Part shown: one piece after another, positions 33,473-42,894 of the stretch
Layout of the letters: each line of letters starts with the position of its first letter
Position numbering within the stretch: the stretch's first letter is position 1
Source of the DNA: Parvibaculum sp.
GTDB lineage: Bacteria; Pseudomonadota; Alphaproteobacteria; Parvibaculales; Parvibaculaceae
NCBI GenBank assembly: GCA_002694985.1
Contig: NZNS01000011.1
Span: forward strand, 124,001 to 188,000
Reading direction: 5' to 3'
Length of the DNA stretch: 64,000 nt
Translations under genes and position numbers: made by a program
Notes under the pieces: generated by a model
Seen by the model: only the letters and a program-made list of their open reading frames with translations
Told to the model about the DNA's origin: nothing
Database searches by the model: none

Positions 33473-34719
33473 AGAACCTCCGCCATGCGCGCAAGGGCTT
33501 CTTCGGTTTCGCTTTCGCCATCGACAAGCGCAACGCGAATATAGGCCTTGCCGGGATTGCCTCCCGGTCCATAAGGCGAATCTTCGCGCGAGAGATAGGC
33601 TCCCGGCAACACTTTCACACCGGCTTTTGCCCAAAGCTCGCGCGCGGCTGCTTCGCCATCGCCAACATCTAGCCAGAGAAAAAAGCCCCCCGGCGGTCTG
33701 TAGAAGCCGGAACGGTTGCCGAATACGCGCTCGGCCGCATCGATTTTCGCGCGGTAGAGGTCGCGATTTGCGCTCGCGTGTGCGTCATCGTTCCAGCATG
33801 CGGCCGCCGCGGCCATCAGGGGCAGCGGCACCTGGGGTGCTGCGATGTTACGAAATCCGCGGAAGCGCTGCATCAAGGCGCGCTCGCCAGCGCAAAAGCC
33901 CGAGCGCAGGCCCGGCAGGCTGGAGCGCTTGGAGAGCGAGTGAAAGACGATGATGTTTGCGAAAGGATCGCTCGTGCCGCCCTTCTCGCCTTCCCCTTCG
34001 TCTTCAAGGGCAAGCGCGGCTTCAAGTGCACCGGCAGGGGCTTCGCGGTCATAGATGTCGGCATAGCATTCGTCGATCGCGAGCGTGATGTCGTGACGTC
34101 GTGCCAGCACGATCAGGCGCTTGAGATAGTCCATGTCTGCGACCGCCCCTTGCGGGTTTGCCGGGCTGCAGAAATAGATCATGGCCGTGCGGGCGAGGAG
34201 TTCATCCGGCAGGGCCTCGAAGTCGGGCATGAAGCCTGTTTCGCGTGTGGCGGCGATGTAGACCGGCTCGGCGCCCGCCGCCAGCGCCGCGGCCGCATAA
34301 CATTGATAGAAGGGATTCGGCATCAGGATCGCAGGCCGTTTTCCGGCCTTTTCGGTGGGGGTGGCAATCTGGGCGATGTTGAAGAGCGCCTCGCGGGTGC
34401 CGTTCACCGGCAGGATCTGCGTCTCGGGATCAAGCGCGCGTCCCTTTCCGACGGCCTCTTCAATGCCATAGCGGCGGCCAAGCCAGCCTGCGGCAGCATC
34501 CCGAAAGCCGGGCGTACCGATAATCGGCGGATATTTCCCGAAAAGCGCGGAATTCCGGGAAATCTCTTCCATTACGAAGTCTGGAAAGGGGTGCTGCGGT
34601 TCGCCCAGCGACATGACGAGCGGCGGCTTGCCGGGCTCGATACCCTCGATCAGCGCGTTCAGGCGCGGAAAGGGGCTGTCCGGCAGGCTATCGAAGCGTG
34701 AAGAAGGGCTCGCCGTCAT
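33469..34719 (-). CDS. class I/II aminotransferase, DapC-like
   Basis: A 416-residue fold-type I PLP aminotransferase. [15 protein letters not shown] carries the Schiff-base lysine, [10 protein letters not shown] the substrate-binding region, and [11 protein letters not shown] the PLP-contacting Asp/Tyr. The N-terminus [30 protein letters not shown] resembles alphaproteobacterial succinyldiaminopimelate aminotransferase (DapC) assignments, so a lysine/peptidoglycan-precursor role is possible; sequence alone does not settle the substrate. Its stop overlaps the ftsK start (GTGA), so the two are translationally coupled. Confidence 0.85.
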   Translation of the reverse strand: MTASPSSRFDSLPDSPFPRLNALIEGIEPGKPPLVMSLGEPQHPFPDFVMEEISRNSALFGKYPPIIGTPGFRDAAAGWLGRRYGIEEAVGKGRALDPETQILPVNGTREALFNIAQIATPTEKAGKRPAILMPNPFYQCYAAAALAAGAEPVYIAATRETGFMPDFEALPDELLARTAMIYFCSPANPQGAVADMDYLKRLIVLARRHDITLAIDECYADIYDREAPAGALEAALALEDEGEGEKGGTSDPFANIIVFHSLSKRSSLPGLRSGFCAGERALMQRFRGFRNIAAPQVPLPLMAAAAACWNDDAHASANRDLYRAKIDAAERVFGNRSGFYRPPGGFFLWLDVGDGEAAARELWAKAGVKVLPGAYLSREDSPYGPGGNPGKAYIRVALVDGESETEEALARMAEVL

Positions 34720-34855
34720 GAGAATCGCGCAATGTCCTGTGGCGCATCGGACCCGCCATACAAGATGCGGGGCCGGGATAAGCGGAACGGCGCGATCTTA
34801 GCTTCCGGGGGCGGGCCGGTCCAGTCACGTGAACCGCCCCGCCCAGTGGAAAAAG

Positions 34856-34883
34856 CTGTGGAATTCCCGCACCTTATCCACAG
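34856..34883. promoter_or_regulatory. inverted repeat containing a DnaA box
   Basis: CTGTGGA (34856-34862) and TCCACAG (34877-34883) are inverted copies around a 14-base spacer. The right arm is part of a perfect DnaA box TTATCCACA at 34874-34882; the left one is only DnaA-like. It lies in the 223-base gap between the aminotransferase promoter region and the end of the ammonium-transporter gene. Confidence 0.45.
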
Positions 34884-34942
34884 ACTCGCAAGCAGCCACT
34901 CAACGGAAACTTAAAAGTGGCTGCGGGGGCACCGGTTTCTTT

Positions 34943-36199
34943 TCAGCGTGGCGGGATATCCGCCTCCGGGTTCGCGCCGATCCTGTGGATGGAAAGGTCG
35001 GCGCCGCGATGCTCTTCCTCCTGGCTGAGGCGAATGCCGATCGTGGCCTTGAGAATGGCGTAGAGCGCGAGGCCTGCAAGACCTGCATAGAGTGCGCCTC
35101 CCAGCGATCCGGCAAGTTGGCTGAGGAAGCTCACGCCGCCCAATCCGCCCAGTTCGGTAAGGCCGAAAATTCCCGCCGCGATGCCGCCCCAGAGGCCGCA
35201 AAGCCCGTGGAGGGGCCAGACGCCGAGAACATCGTCAATCTTGAAGCGGCGCTGACAGGCCTCGAACATGACGACAAAGAGCGCCCCGGCGATACCGCCG
35301 ACGACGAGCGAGCCGAGCGGATGCATGACGTCCGAGCCGGCGCAGACGGCGACAAGGCCGGCCAAAGCGCCGTTATGGATGAAGCCTGGGTCGTTCCGGC
35401 CGACGACGAGCGACATCAGGATGCCGCCCACCATCGCGAGGAGCGAATTGAGGGCCACAAGGCCGGAGACGCTTTCAAGCGACTGGGCCGACATCACGTT
35501 GAAGCCGAACCAGCCGACACAGAGCAGCCAGGAGCCGAGCGCGAGCCAGGGGATCGACGAGGGCGGAAAACCGACGAGATTGCCGTCCCTGGTATAGCGG
35601 CCACGGCGCTGGCCAAGCATCACGACCGCGCCGAGGGCAAGCCAGCCACCGACGGCATGAACGACGATCGAGCCGGCGAAATCGTGGAAAGGCGCGCCGA
35701 AAGCGTTTTCGAGGCTGTCCTGCAGGCCGAAGTTTCCGTTCCAAACGAGACCTTCGAAGAAGGGGTAGACGAGGCCGACGATGATCGCCGTCGCCATGGC
35801 CTGCGGCCAGAAGCGGGCGCGTTCGGCAATGCCGCCGGAAATGATCGCGGGGATCGCTGCGGCGAAAGTCAGGAGGAAGAAGAATTTTACGAGCGATGCG
35901 CCCTGCGGCGCAAAGCTTGCGCCTGCCGCCGCCGCGTCGCCGTTCAGCACGGCAGCGGAGAAGAAGAAGCCCACGCCATAGGCGACTGCATAGCCGACAA
36001 AGAAATAGGCGATGGTCGAGACGGCAAAATCCGCGAGAATCTTTACCAGCGCATTCACCTGGTTCTTGTGACGCACGGTGCCTACTTCGAGGAAGGCGAA
36101 GCCCGAATGCATCGCGAAGACGAGGATGGCGCCCATGAGAAGAAAAAATACATCGGCACCCGCGCCCGGCACGACGCCAGCGGATTCAATCGCATCCAT
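34943..36199 (-). CDS. ammonium transporter (Amt family), copy 1
   Basis: A 418-residue Amt/Mep/Rh channel with about 11 membrane helices. The twin histidines of the pore lie in FAGSIVVHAVGGW and VWPLHGLCGLWGG. There is no cleaved signal peptide; the first helix begins within 20 residues. It lies downstream of the glnK-amt2 operon but behind that operon's terminator, so it has its own promoter, and an NtrC-like half-palindrome is found at 36329-36345. The C-terminal tail ends after a short hydrophilic stretch. Confidence 0.93.
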   Translation of the reverse strand: MDAIESAGVVPGAGADVFFLLMGAILVFAMHSGFAFLEVGTVRHKNQVNALVKILADFAVSTIAYFFVGYAVAYGVGFFFSAAVLNGDAAAAGASFAPQGASLVKFFFLLTFAAAIPAIISGGIAERARFWPQAMATAIIVGLVYPFFEGLVWNGNFGLQDSLENAFGAPFHDFAGSIVVHAVGGWLALGAVVMLGQRRGRYTRDGNLVGFPPSSIPWLALGSWLLCVGWFGFNVMSAQSLESVSGLVALNSLLAMVGGILMSLVVGRNDPGFIHNGALAGLVAVCAGSDVMHPLGSLVVGGIAGALFVVMFEACQRRFKIDDVLGVWPLHGLCGLWGGIAAGIFGLTELGGLGGVSFLSQLAGSLGGALYAGLAGLALYAILKATIGIRLSQEEEHRGADLSIHRIGANPEADIPPR

Positions 36200-36328
36200 G
36201 AAGAGGTCTCCCTTTCGTTGCCACCATGTATCCCGCCGGCCGTTTGTCGGTCTGTTCCGGGTATGCCTGCCGCTTTTTCACCCTGCCGGTTTCCGGTTTC
36301 GGGTGCGCGGCCTGGTTATTCAGCGAAC

Positions 36329-36345
36329 TGCACAATCAATATGCA
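36329..36345. promoter_or_regulatory. weak NtrC-like site upstream of amt copy 1
   Basis: TGCACAATCAATATGCA has the half-sites TGCAC and ATGCA in the 17-base layout of NtrC enhancers, with one mismatch in the right core half. It lies 130 bases upstream of the amt1 start. Weak on its own, better in view of the glnK site. Confidence 0.3.
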
Positions 36346-36530
36346 TGCCATTCGGCGGACGCTCGCCATGATGCGAGGGATCAGGGAATTAGCTCGATCC
36401 TGTGAAGTCGAAAAAAGTAGCGCCCCGGAATTATGCCTATCGTTTGACCCCTGTTCCGAGGCAAACGGATTAATTGTTATGCAAAGCGGAGGCGGATGGC
36501 GGGCGAAGGTGACGTGCTGGAAAACCCCGC

Positions 36531-36566
36531 AAAAAAAGAGCCCGCGGAAGGGGGATCCGCGGGCTC
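36531..36566 (-). terminator. terminator of the glnK-amt operon
   Basis: A perfect 10-bp stem, GAGCCCGCGG with CCGCGGGCTC, around a 9-base loop, followed on the minus strand by seven T. It lies 93 bases after the amt2 stop. Confidence 0.92.
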
Positions 36567-36658
36567 CAGGTGCGCTGTAAATGCCCGGACATGGTGGCAA
36601 GGGCATTACGGCTGCGGGGAGGAGCGGGACCCGAGAGCCCCGCTCCGAGAGATGCGTA

Positions 36659-37990
36659 TTAGCTGGCGGTGAACTCCGGATAGGCTTCGACGCCGATTTC
36701 GGCCTTGTCGAGACCGAGCATCTCCTCCTCTTCGGAGCAGCGGATGCCGATCGTGAAGCGGAGGGCCAGCCAGAGCACGAGGCTCGTCACGGCGACGAAG
36801 ATGCCGATGGAGATCACGCCCGTCGCCTGGACGGCGAAGGAGGTGTCGCCATTGGTCAGCGGAACCGCCATCGTGCCCCAGATGCCGCAGAAAAGGTGGA
36901 CCGGGATCGCACCCACCACGTCATCGATGCGGAGCTTGTCGAGGAGCGGAACCGTAAGCACCACGATCACGCCGCCGAGGGCGCCGATGACGAGTGCCCA
37001 GCCGAGGGTCGGCGCAAGCGGTTCAGCCGTGATCGACACAAGGCCTGCCAGAGCGCCGTTCAGCGCCATGGTGATGTCGACCTTCTTGTAGAGAAGCTGC
37101 GTGAGCAGCATCGCCGCGACCACGCCGCCAGCGGCAGCCATGTTCGTGTTGATGAAGATCGTCGAGACCGCGTTCGCATCGGCAATCGTGCCGAGAGCGA
37201 GCTGGGAGGCGCCGTTGAAGCCGAACCAGCCGAGCCACAGGATGAACGTGCCGAGCGTTGCAAGCGGCATGGAAGAACCCGGAATCGGGCTGACGCCGCC
37301 ACCCTTCACATATTTGCCGATACGCGGGCCGAGGATGAGCGCGCCCATCAGAGCGGCCCAGCCACCCGTCGAATGCACGATCGTCGAACCGGCGAAGTCG
37401 GAGAAGCCCATCTCGCTGAGCCAGCCGCCGCCCCACTGCCAGGCGCCCTGGATCGGGTAGATAAAGCCCGTCAGGATGACCGTGAAGAGGAGGAACGGCC
37501 AGAGCTTGATGCGCTCGGCAAGCGTACCCGAAACGATCGACGCGGCGGTTGCCACGAAGACCACCTGGAAGAACCAGTCCGAGGCAGAGGCGTAGCCCGT
37601 GCCGTCAGCTGCGGCGCCGGCCGAGTCATCGACACCCCACAGCGAAATGCTGCCGAAGTAGCCGCCGTCTACACCGGCATACATCAGGTTGTAGCCGATC
37701 AGGTAGTACATGATAGTGGCAATGGCGAAGAGCGAGATGTTCTTCGTGCACTGCATTGCGACGTTCTTGGAGCGGACAAGGCCCGCTTCAAGCATGGCAA
37801 AGCCGGCTGCCATCCACATGACGAGGAACCCGCCGATGAGGAACAGCAGCGTATTGAAAATGTAGGCCGTTTCCGGCGCACTCAGCGTAAACGCTTCTTC
37901 AGCTTCCTGCGCAAAGGCAGGTGCCGACATGGCCAGTACGGCGAGTCCCGCCATCCCCGCCATCTTTGTGTATCGTCCAGTCTTGCTCAT
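36659..37990 (-). CDS. amtB: ammonium transporter AmtB
   Basis: A 443-residue ammonium channel. A cleavable signal peptide (MAGMAGLAVLAMSAPAFA) precedes the first membrane helix, a feature of proteobacterial AmtB. Pore histidines lie in FAGSTIVHSTGGW and IPVHLFCGIWG. Other markers are FLVMWMAAGFAMLEAGLVRSKN and the C-terminal EEEEMLGLDKAEIGVEAYPEF, the tail that interacts with GlnK. It is 63 bases downstream of glnK on the same strand, giving the standard glnK-amtB operon, and ends in a clear terminator. Confidence 0.95.
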   Translation of the reverse strand: MSKTGRYTKMAGMAGLAVLAMSAPAFAQEAEEAFTLSAPETAYIFNTLLFLIGGFLVMWMAAGFAMLEAGLVRSKNVAMQCTKNISLFAIATIMYYLIGYNLMYAGVDGGYFGSISLWGVDDSAGAAADGTGYASASDWFFQVVFVATAASIVSGTLAERIKLWPFLLFTVILTGFIYPIQGAWQWGGGWLSEMGFSDFAGSTIVHSTGGWAALMGALILGPRIGKYVKGGGVSPIPGSSMPLATLGTFILWLGWFGFNGASQLALGTIADANAVSTIFINTNMAAAGGVVAAMLLTQLLYKKVDITMALNGALAGLVSITAEPLAPTLGWALVIGALGGVIVVLTVPLLDKLRIDDVVGAIPVHLFCGIWGTMAVPLTNGDTSFAVQATGVISIGIFVAVTSLVLWLALRFTIGIRCSEEEEMLGLDKAEIGVEAYPEFTAS

Positions 37991-38053
37991 CGTTCCTCTT
38001 TCGTTAGAGGGTTGTCTTCCCCCAAATATGAAAATCCTTAGTCCGTATCAGGA

Positions 38054-38500
<447 letters not shown>

Positions 38501-38510
38501 TCAGCTTACA

Positions 38511-38526
38511 ATCAAGAACCGTGCCG
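38511..38526 (-). promoter_or_regulatory. sigma-54-like promoter of glnK
   Basis: Read on the minus strand, CGGCACGGTTCTTGAT. It matches the -24 GGCACG core and TTG of the -12 region, but the invariant -12 GC is GA here. It lies about 120 bases before the glnK start. Confidence 0.4.
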
Positions 38527-38641
38527 CGGGTAAGTGGTGACGATGCGGCAATGAATCTCGCGGAATCCGGCGGCTTTGCGGCAGATATTGTGGTGGCGTC
38601 TGCAACCATGCGGAGAGCCTGCCCTGAAAGGTTGCCTTATA

Positions 38642-38660
38642 TTGCACAAACTCTGTGCAA
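38642..38660. promoter_or_regulatory. NtrC-like enhancer site upstream of glnK
   Basis: TTGCACAAACTCTGTGCAA is a near-perfect palindrome. The inner 17 bases have the TGCAC...GTGCA halves in the spacing of NtrC sites. It lies about 115 bases upstream of the sigma-54-like element, the usual enhancer distance. Confidence 0.55.
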
Positions 38661-39120
38661 CAACTTTCTCAGTAATCAGTCTGCGGAATATTGGGCAAGG
38701 TAACTCCGCCTGCTCACGCATTCCCGTTGCGAGGTTCGGGCCTGTTTCGGGGGGCGGATCGGGTGACAGCCATCCGGGCGCCCGCATCGAGATGCCGCCC
38801 TCCACTCCCTCGCCTATCCTGCTGCGCGTGAAGCTGGACACGGCACAGGAGGTGTCTATCCAGTGGCGGAGGGCGGCAAATACCGCACAAAAGCCTGTTT
38901 TTTTCGCGCCATAAGCAAACTGCCTATAATTTGGGCATCTTGTTTATGGTGAGCAGTGCTGCATCAGGCGTGCTCCAAACGGGCGGTTCCTGCGGGCGCG
39001 CGCGCGGAGAAGTGGTGGGTTTCCTGGGCTGGGCACATCGGATACTCTTGTTAAAAAGGCGGAGTTTGGCTCCGCAAAATAGAGGCGCCTCGCGCGCATT
39101 CGAGAGGGACGGGGAGGTCC

Positions 39121-41361
39121 ATGGCGGAAATGGCAAGGAAGTGGCCTGTGGCAGTCAATGCTGCAGCGGGTCTGGTGCTGGCCGGTTTCATCGGCTGGCA
39201 GTTTATCGGCGGGGAAATGGAGGAGGCTCCGTCCTCTGCTGAAGCCCCGCCCGCAGAGAGCCAGCAGGCCGATGCGGAAACCGCTGCACTGCCGGTTCCC
39301 GCGCCCGCAGGCAAAGCGGAAGGTGCGGCGGGCGTGGATAGCGAGCGTATCGCCAATGCGGATGCCGAGCCCGGCAACTGGCTTGCGCATGGGCGGACCT
39401 ATAGCGAGCAGCGCTATTCACCGCTCGACCAGATCACCCCCGACAATATCGATCAGCTTTCGCTTGCATGGTCGCTCGATACCGATACGACTCGCGGCCT
39501 TGAGGCCACGCCCATCGTGGTCGACGGCACAATGTACATGTCGCTCAGCTGGGGCATCACCATCGCGGTCGATGCGAAGACGGGCGAGGAGCTGTGGCGC
39601 TTTGATCCTGAAGTGCCGGGCGAATGGGGCCGCTACGGCTGCTGCGACGTCGTCAATCGCGGCGTTGCCGTCTGGAAGGGCCGTGTTTATGTCGCGAGCT
39701 TCGATGGCCGTCTCTTCGCGCTCGACGCAAATGACGGGTCAGTTGTCTGGGAAGTGAATACGATCCCCGGGCCGCCCTATACGATCACCGGCGCACCGCG
39801 CGTTTTCGGCGACAAGGTCGTCATCGGCAATGGCGGCGCGGAATATGGTGTGCGCGGATACATCACCGCCTATGACACGGAAACGGGCGAACAGGTCTGG
39901 CGCTTCTACACGGTGCCGGGCGATCCTGAGAAGCCGGTCGAAAACCCGGAACTCGAAGCCGCGATACCGACCTGGAAGGGTGGCGAGTGGTGGAAGATCG
40001 GCGGCGGCGGTACGGCGTGGGACGCGATGGTCTATGACCCCGAACTGAACACGCTTTATGTCGGCACCGGTAATGGTTCGCCCTGGACGCGCGAAATCCG
40101 CTCGCCCGGCGGTGGTGACAATCTCTATCTTTCGTCGATCCTCGCGCTTGATGCCGATACGGGCCGCATGAAGTGGTATTACCAGGTGACGCCCGGCGAC
40201 AACTGGGACTACACCGCAACGCAGCCGCTCATGCTTGCCGAACTCGAATTCGATGGCGAGCCGCGCAAGGTCATCATGCAGGCGCCGAAGAACGGCTTCT
40301 TCTATGTGATCGACCGAGAAACGGGAGAGCTGCTTTCGGCGGATCCGTTCTCGACCGTGACATGGGCAAGTCACGTCGATCTCGAAACCGGCCGTCCGGT
40401 CGAAACGGGCGACGGCGACTATGGCGACCGCACAGCTTTCGTGCTGCCTTCTGCCAATGGTGCGCATAACTGGCATCCGATGGCCTATAGCCCGCAGACG
40501 GGCCTCGTCTATCTGCCGACACAGGATATTGCCGGCGTTTATTCGCTCAGCGAACAGTGGAAGACGGAAAAAACCTTCACGCCGAAAGAGAACTGGTGGA
40601 ACACCGGCATCGACTGGACCGATTATATCGACGCGATCAACGCGTTGCCGGAGCTGCCGATGCAGAAAGGTTATCTCAAGGCCTGGGATCCGAAGACCGG
40701 CGAAGCGAAGTGGCAGGTTGAATATCCCGCGCCGCTCAATGGCGGTGTGCTGGCGACGGCGGGCAATCTCGTCTTCCAGGGGACAGCCGACGGCTATCTC
40801 TATGCCTACAAGGCCGATACCGGCGAACAGGTCTGGGCCCAGCATATCCAGACCGGCATCGTTGCGCCGCCCATCACCTATACGGTCGATGGCGAGCAAT
40901 ATATTGCGGTGCTTGCGGGTTGGGGCGGCGTCAACATTGCCTCGGGCGATGCGCGTACTTCTGCCGCGGCGAAATATGGCAATCAGGGCCGGCTGCTTTC
41001 CTTCAAGATCGGAGGCGGGGGTGAGTTGCCCCAGCTTGCGATGCTTGACCAGTCGATCCCGGAATGGCCGCCGCTTACGGCATCGGAAGAAACCGTGCGT
41101 CAGGGCGAGATCGCCTATTCGACCTATTGCATGCTCTGCCACGGCGCGCTGGCCGTGTCGCCGGGTGTCACGCCCGATCTTCGCCGCATGGGCGAAAGCA
41201 CACGCGAACACATACAGGACATCGTGCGCGGCGGTATTTTTTCGGACAATGGCATGGCGAGCTTCGCCGACCATCTGTCGGAGGAAGATGTCGACGCGAT
41301 CCTATCCTATGTGCAAAAGCGCGCACTTGAGGATCGGGCCCGGCAGCAGCCGGTCAACTGA
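39121..41361 (+). CDS. PQQ-dependent quinohemoprotein alcohol dehydrogenase, membrane-tethered
   Basis: A 746-residue type II quinohemoprotein that oxidises alcohols in the periplasm with PQQ and passes electrons to a fused cytochrome c domain. The vicinal disulfide over PQQ is in YGCCDVVNRG, the catalytic Asp in GDNWDYT, and the eight-bladed propeller carries many W-motif repeats such as ALDADTGRMKWYYQ. The C-terminal heme site is CMLCH. The N-terminus is not a normal cleaved signal but an uncleaved-looking helix (VAVNAAAGLVLAGFIGWQFI) followed by a Pro/Ala/Glu-rich linker of about 50 residues. GGGGAGG lies just upstream of the ATG. No PQQ-biosynthesis or cytochrome gene is nearby. Confidence 0.9.
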   Translation: MAEMARKWPVAVNAAAGLVLAGFIGWQFIGGEMEEAPSSAEAPPAESQQADAETAALPVPAPAGKAEGAAGVDSERIANADAEPGNWLAHGRTYSEQRYSPLDQITPDNIDQLSLAWSLDTDTTRGLEATPIVVDGTMYMSLSWGITIAVDAKTGEELWRFDPEVPGEWGRYGCCDVVNRGVAVWKGRVYVASFDGRLFALDANDGSVVWEVNTIPGPPYTITGAPRVFGDKVVIGNGGAEYGVRGYITAYDTETGEQVWRFYTVPGDPEKPVENPELEAAIPTWKGGEWWKIGGGGTAWDAMVYDPELNTLYVGTGNGSPWTREIRSPGGGDNLYLSSILALDADTGRMKWYYQVTPGDNWDYTATQPLMLAELEFDGEPRKVIMQAPKNGFFYVIDRETGELLSADPFSTVTWASHVDLETGRPVETGDGDYGDRTAFVLPSANGAHNWHPMAYSPQTGLVYLPTQDIAGVYSLSEQWKTEKTFTPKENWWNTGIDWTDYIDAINALPELPMQKGYLKAWDPKTGEAKWQVEYPAPLNGGVLATAGNLVFQGTADGYLYAYKADTGEQVWAQHIQTGIVAPPITYTVDGEQYIAVLAGWGGVNIASGDARTSAAAKYGNQGRLLSFKIGGGGELPQLAMLDQSIPEWPPLTASEETVRQGEIAYSTYCMLCHGALAVSPGVTPDLRRMGESTREHIQDIVRGGIFSDNGMASFADHLSEEDVDAILSYVQKRALEDRARQQPVN

Positions 41362-41380
41362 CCCTCGCCTCCCGAAAGAC

Positions 41381-41413
41381 AAGGCCCCGGAGAGAAATCT
41401 CCGGGGCCTTTTT
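41381..41413. terminator. bidirectional terminator between dehydrogenase and amidase genes
   Basis: A 13-bp stem, AAGGCCCCGGAGA with TCTCCGGGGCCTT, closed by a GAAA tetraloop and followed by TTT. It lies between converging genes and can serve both, with A-rich DNA on the left arm. Confidence 0.92.
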
Positions 41414-41425
41414 CGTTGAATGCCG

Positions 41426-42781
41426 TCAGTGCAGGGCGCGTTCGATGGCAAGCCCGAGGGAAAGGAGTTTTTCCTCCGTATAGGGAGCGGATTGCAGCAT
41501 CAGCCCGATGGGCAGTCCGTTGTCGTCCCGGCCGCAGGGCAGCGAAATGGCGGTGAGACCAAGCTGGTTGCCGATGGTGGTATTGCGCAGCGCCATGCGG
41601 TTTGCCCGGCCATAGGCATCTCCGCCCGGTTCGAGCTCGGCGATGGGCGGTGGCGCAATGGCGACGGAGGGCATGAGGACGGCATCGACGCCGGCCGTTG
41701 CCGTCAGATAGCGCGCCGTGATCTCCCTGCGGCTCAAATCGGCGCGCAGAAGGTCGCCCGCCATCAGTTTCTCGCCTGCCATCACGCGTTCGAAGACGGG
41801 GCGGTAGATCAGTTCCTCGTTTTTGCGAAGCACCTGTCCCCATTGCGCATAGGCCTCTGCGACGAGACGGCTCGCCTTCGGGTTCCATGCAAGTGCATGT
41901 ATCTCATCAAGCTCGGGCAGGGCATGTTCGACGATCTTCACGCCCGCGCGCACAAGGCGGCGGATTGCGGCATCGAGTGCGCTCGCGATCTGCGGTTCGA
42001 CTTCCGACCAGCCGATGCCTCCCGGCAGCCAGAGCGTGACGCGGTCGAGGCTGGCGGGCACGACCGGCCTTGCCTGCTTGCCTTCGAGAAGAGCGAGGAG
42101 GGCGCTTGCGTCCTGCACGTCCTTTGCCAGCGGCCCCACCGTGTCGAAGCTGGGCGAGAGTGGCACGGTGCCGCTCAGCGGCAGGCGCCCAGCCGTCGTC
42201 TTGAGGCCGACAAGCCCGTTCCAGGCGGCGGGAATGCGCACCGAGCCGCCCGTATCCGTGCCGATGGCGCCTGCCGCCAGCCCGCTTGCAACCGAAACGC
42301 CCGCGCCCGCCGAGGAGCCGCCCGGCACGCGTTCGATCTTGCTGTCATGGGGATTTGCGGGTGTGCCGAATTTCGGATTGATGCCGAGGCCCGAAAAAGC
42401 GAACTCGGTCATGGTGGTCTTGCCGAGGCAGACCGCGCCTGCCCTTGTTGCGCGTGCGAGGACTTCGGCGTCATGCGCGGGAATACGGGTTTTCAGCGCA
42501 AGCGAGCCGCCCGCCGTTGCCTCGTTCGCAACGTCGAACAGGTCTTTCCAGGAGAGCGGTACGCCGTCCAGCGCATGGCGGCGGAGGCCGCGTTCTGCCC
42601 GTCCGGCCGCCGCCTCGGCTTCCGCGCGGGCGCGTCTTTCAAGTAGGCGCACATAAATGCGTTTGTCGGGGTCGTTGAGCGCGGCGCGCTCCAGAAAATC
42701 CTCCGCGACCTCGCGCGGATCGGCCTTGCCTTCCTCGAAGGCGCGGCCCAGCGCGAGCGCGGTCATATCGGCGAAACTCAT
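41426..42781 (-). CDS. amidase (amidase-signature family)
   Basis: A 451-residue amidase. The catalytic Lys is in LSWKDLFD, the cis-Ser and nucleophilic Ser in VPGGSSAGAGVS and GAIGTDTGGSVRIPAA, the Ser-cisSer-Lys triad of the family. The C-terminal block LGLTAISLPCGRDDNGLPIGLMLQSA is also conserved. It is not part of a gatCAB set, so it is a free-standing amidase; the substrate is unknown. It converges on the dehydrogenase gene and is divergent from the UbiH-type gene. Confidence 0.9.
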   Translation of the reverse strand: MSFADMTALALGRAFEEGKADPREVAEDFLERAALNDPDKRIYVRLLERRARAEAEAAAGRAERGLRRHALDGVPLSWKDLFDVANEATAGGSLALKTRIPAHDAEVLARATRAGAVCLGKTTMTEFAFSGLGINPKFGTPANPHDSKIERVPGGSSAGAGVSVASGLAAGAIGTDTGGSVRIPAAWNGLVGLKTTAGRLPLSGTVPLSPSFDTVGPLAKDVQDASALLALLEGKQARPVVPASLDRVTLWLPGGIGWSEVEPQIASALDAAIRRLVRAGVKIVEHALPELDEIHALAWNPKASRLVAEAYAQWGQVLRKNEELIYRPVFERVMAGEKLMAGDLLRADLSRREITARYLTATAGVDAVLMPSVAIAPPPIAELEPGGDAYGRANRMALRNTTIGNQLGLTAISLPCGRDDNGLPIGLMLQSAPYTEEKLLSLGLAIERALH

Positions 42782-42894
42782 GGCTCTCTCCCTGCCCGAA
42801 GGCGGATCTGGGTCCGGGCGGAGACTAGGACTGCGCGGCGCCTGCGTCCATCCGGCGCTTGCCTTCGCCCGCCTTACAGACGATCTTGGTTTCC

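Larger units (their letters stand above)
36200..36658. other. 459-base gap between the two ammonium-transporter genes
   Basis: Contains the minus-strand terminator of the glnK-amt2 operon (36531-36566) and, nearer amt1, an NtrC-like site. No sigma-54 -24/-12 pair of good quality was found between that site and the amt1 start. No gene seen. Confidence 0.6.

Noticed and set aside
32186..33544. A plus-strand open frame of 452 codons opposite ftsK
   Set aside because: Antisense to ftsK; the minus-strand frame contains all FtsK motifs.
34822..34837. A TCACGTGA core in the region upstream of the aminotransferase as another parS
   Set aside because: The flanks do not match the TGTTTC/GAAACA arms, so only the 8-base core agrees.
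34874..34882. The DnaA box near the amt gene as the replication origin
   Set aside because: Only one perfect box, no AT-rich unwinding region, no cluster; kept only as a possible DnaA-binding site.
34829..36580. A plus-strand open frame of 583 codons opposite the ammonium transporter
   Set aside because: Antisense to a clear Amt gene; its translation is a composition-driven shadow rich in Glu, Arg and Asp.
36581..38041. A plus-strand open frame of 486 codons opposite amtB
   Set aside because: Antisense shadow of amtB with no domain.
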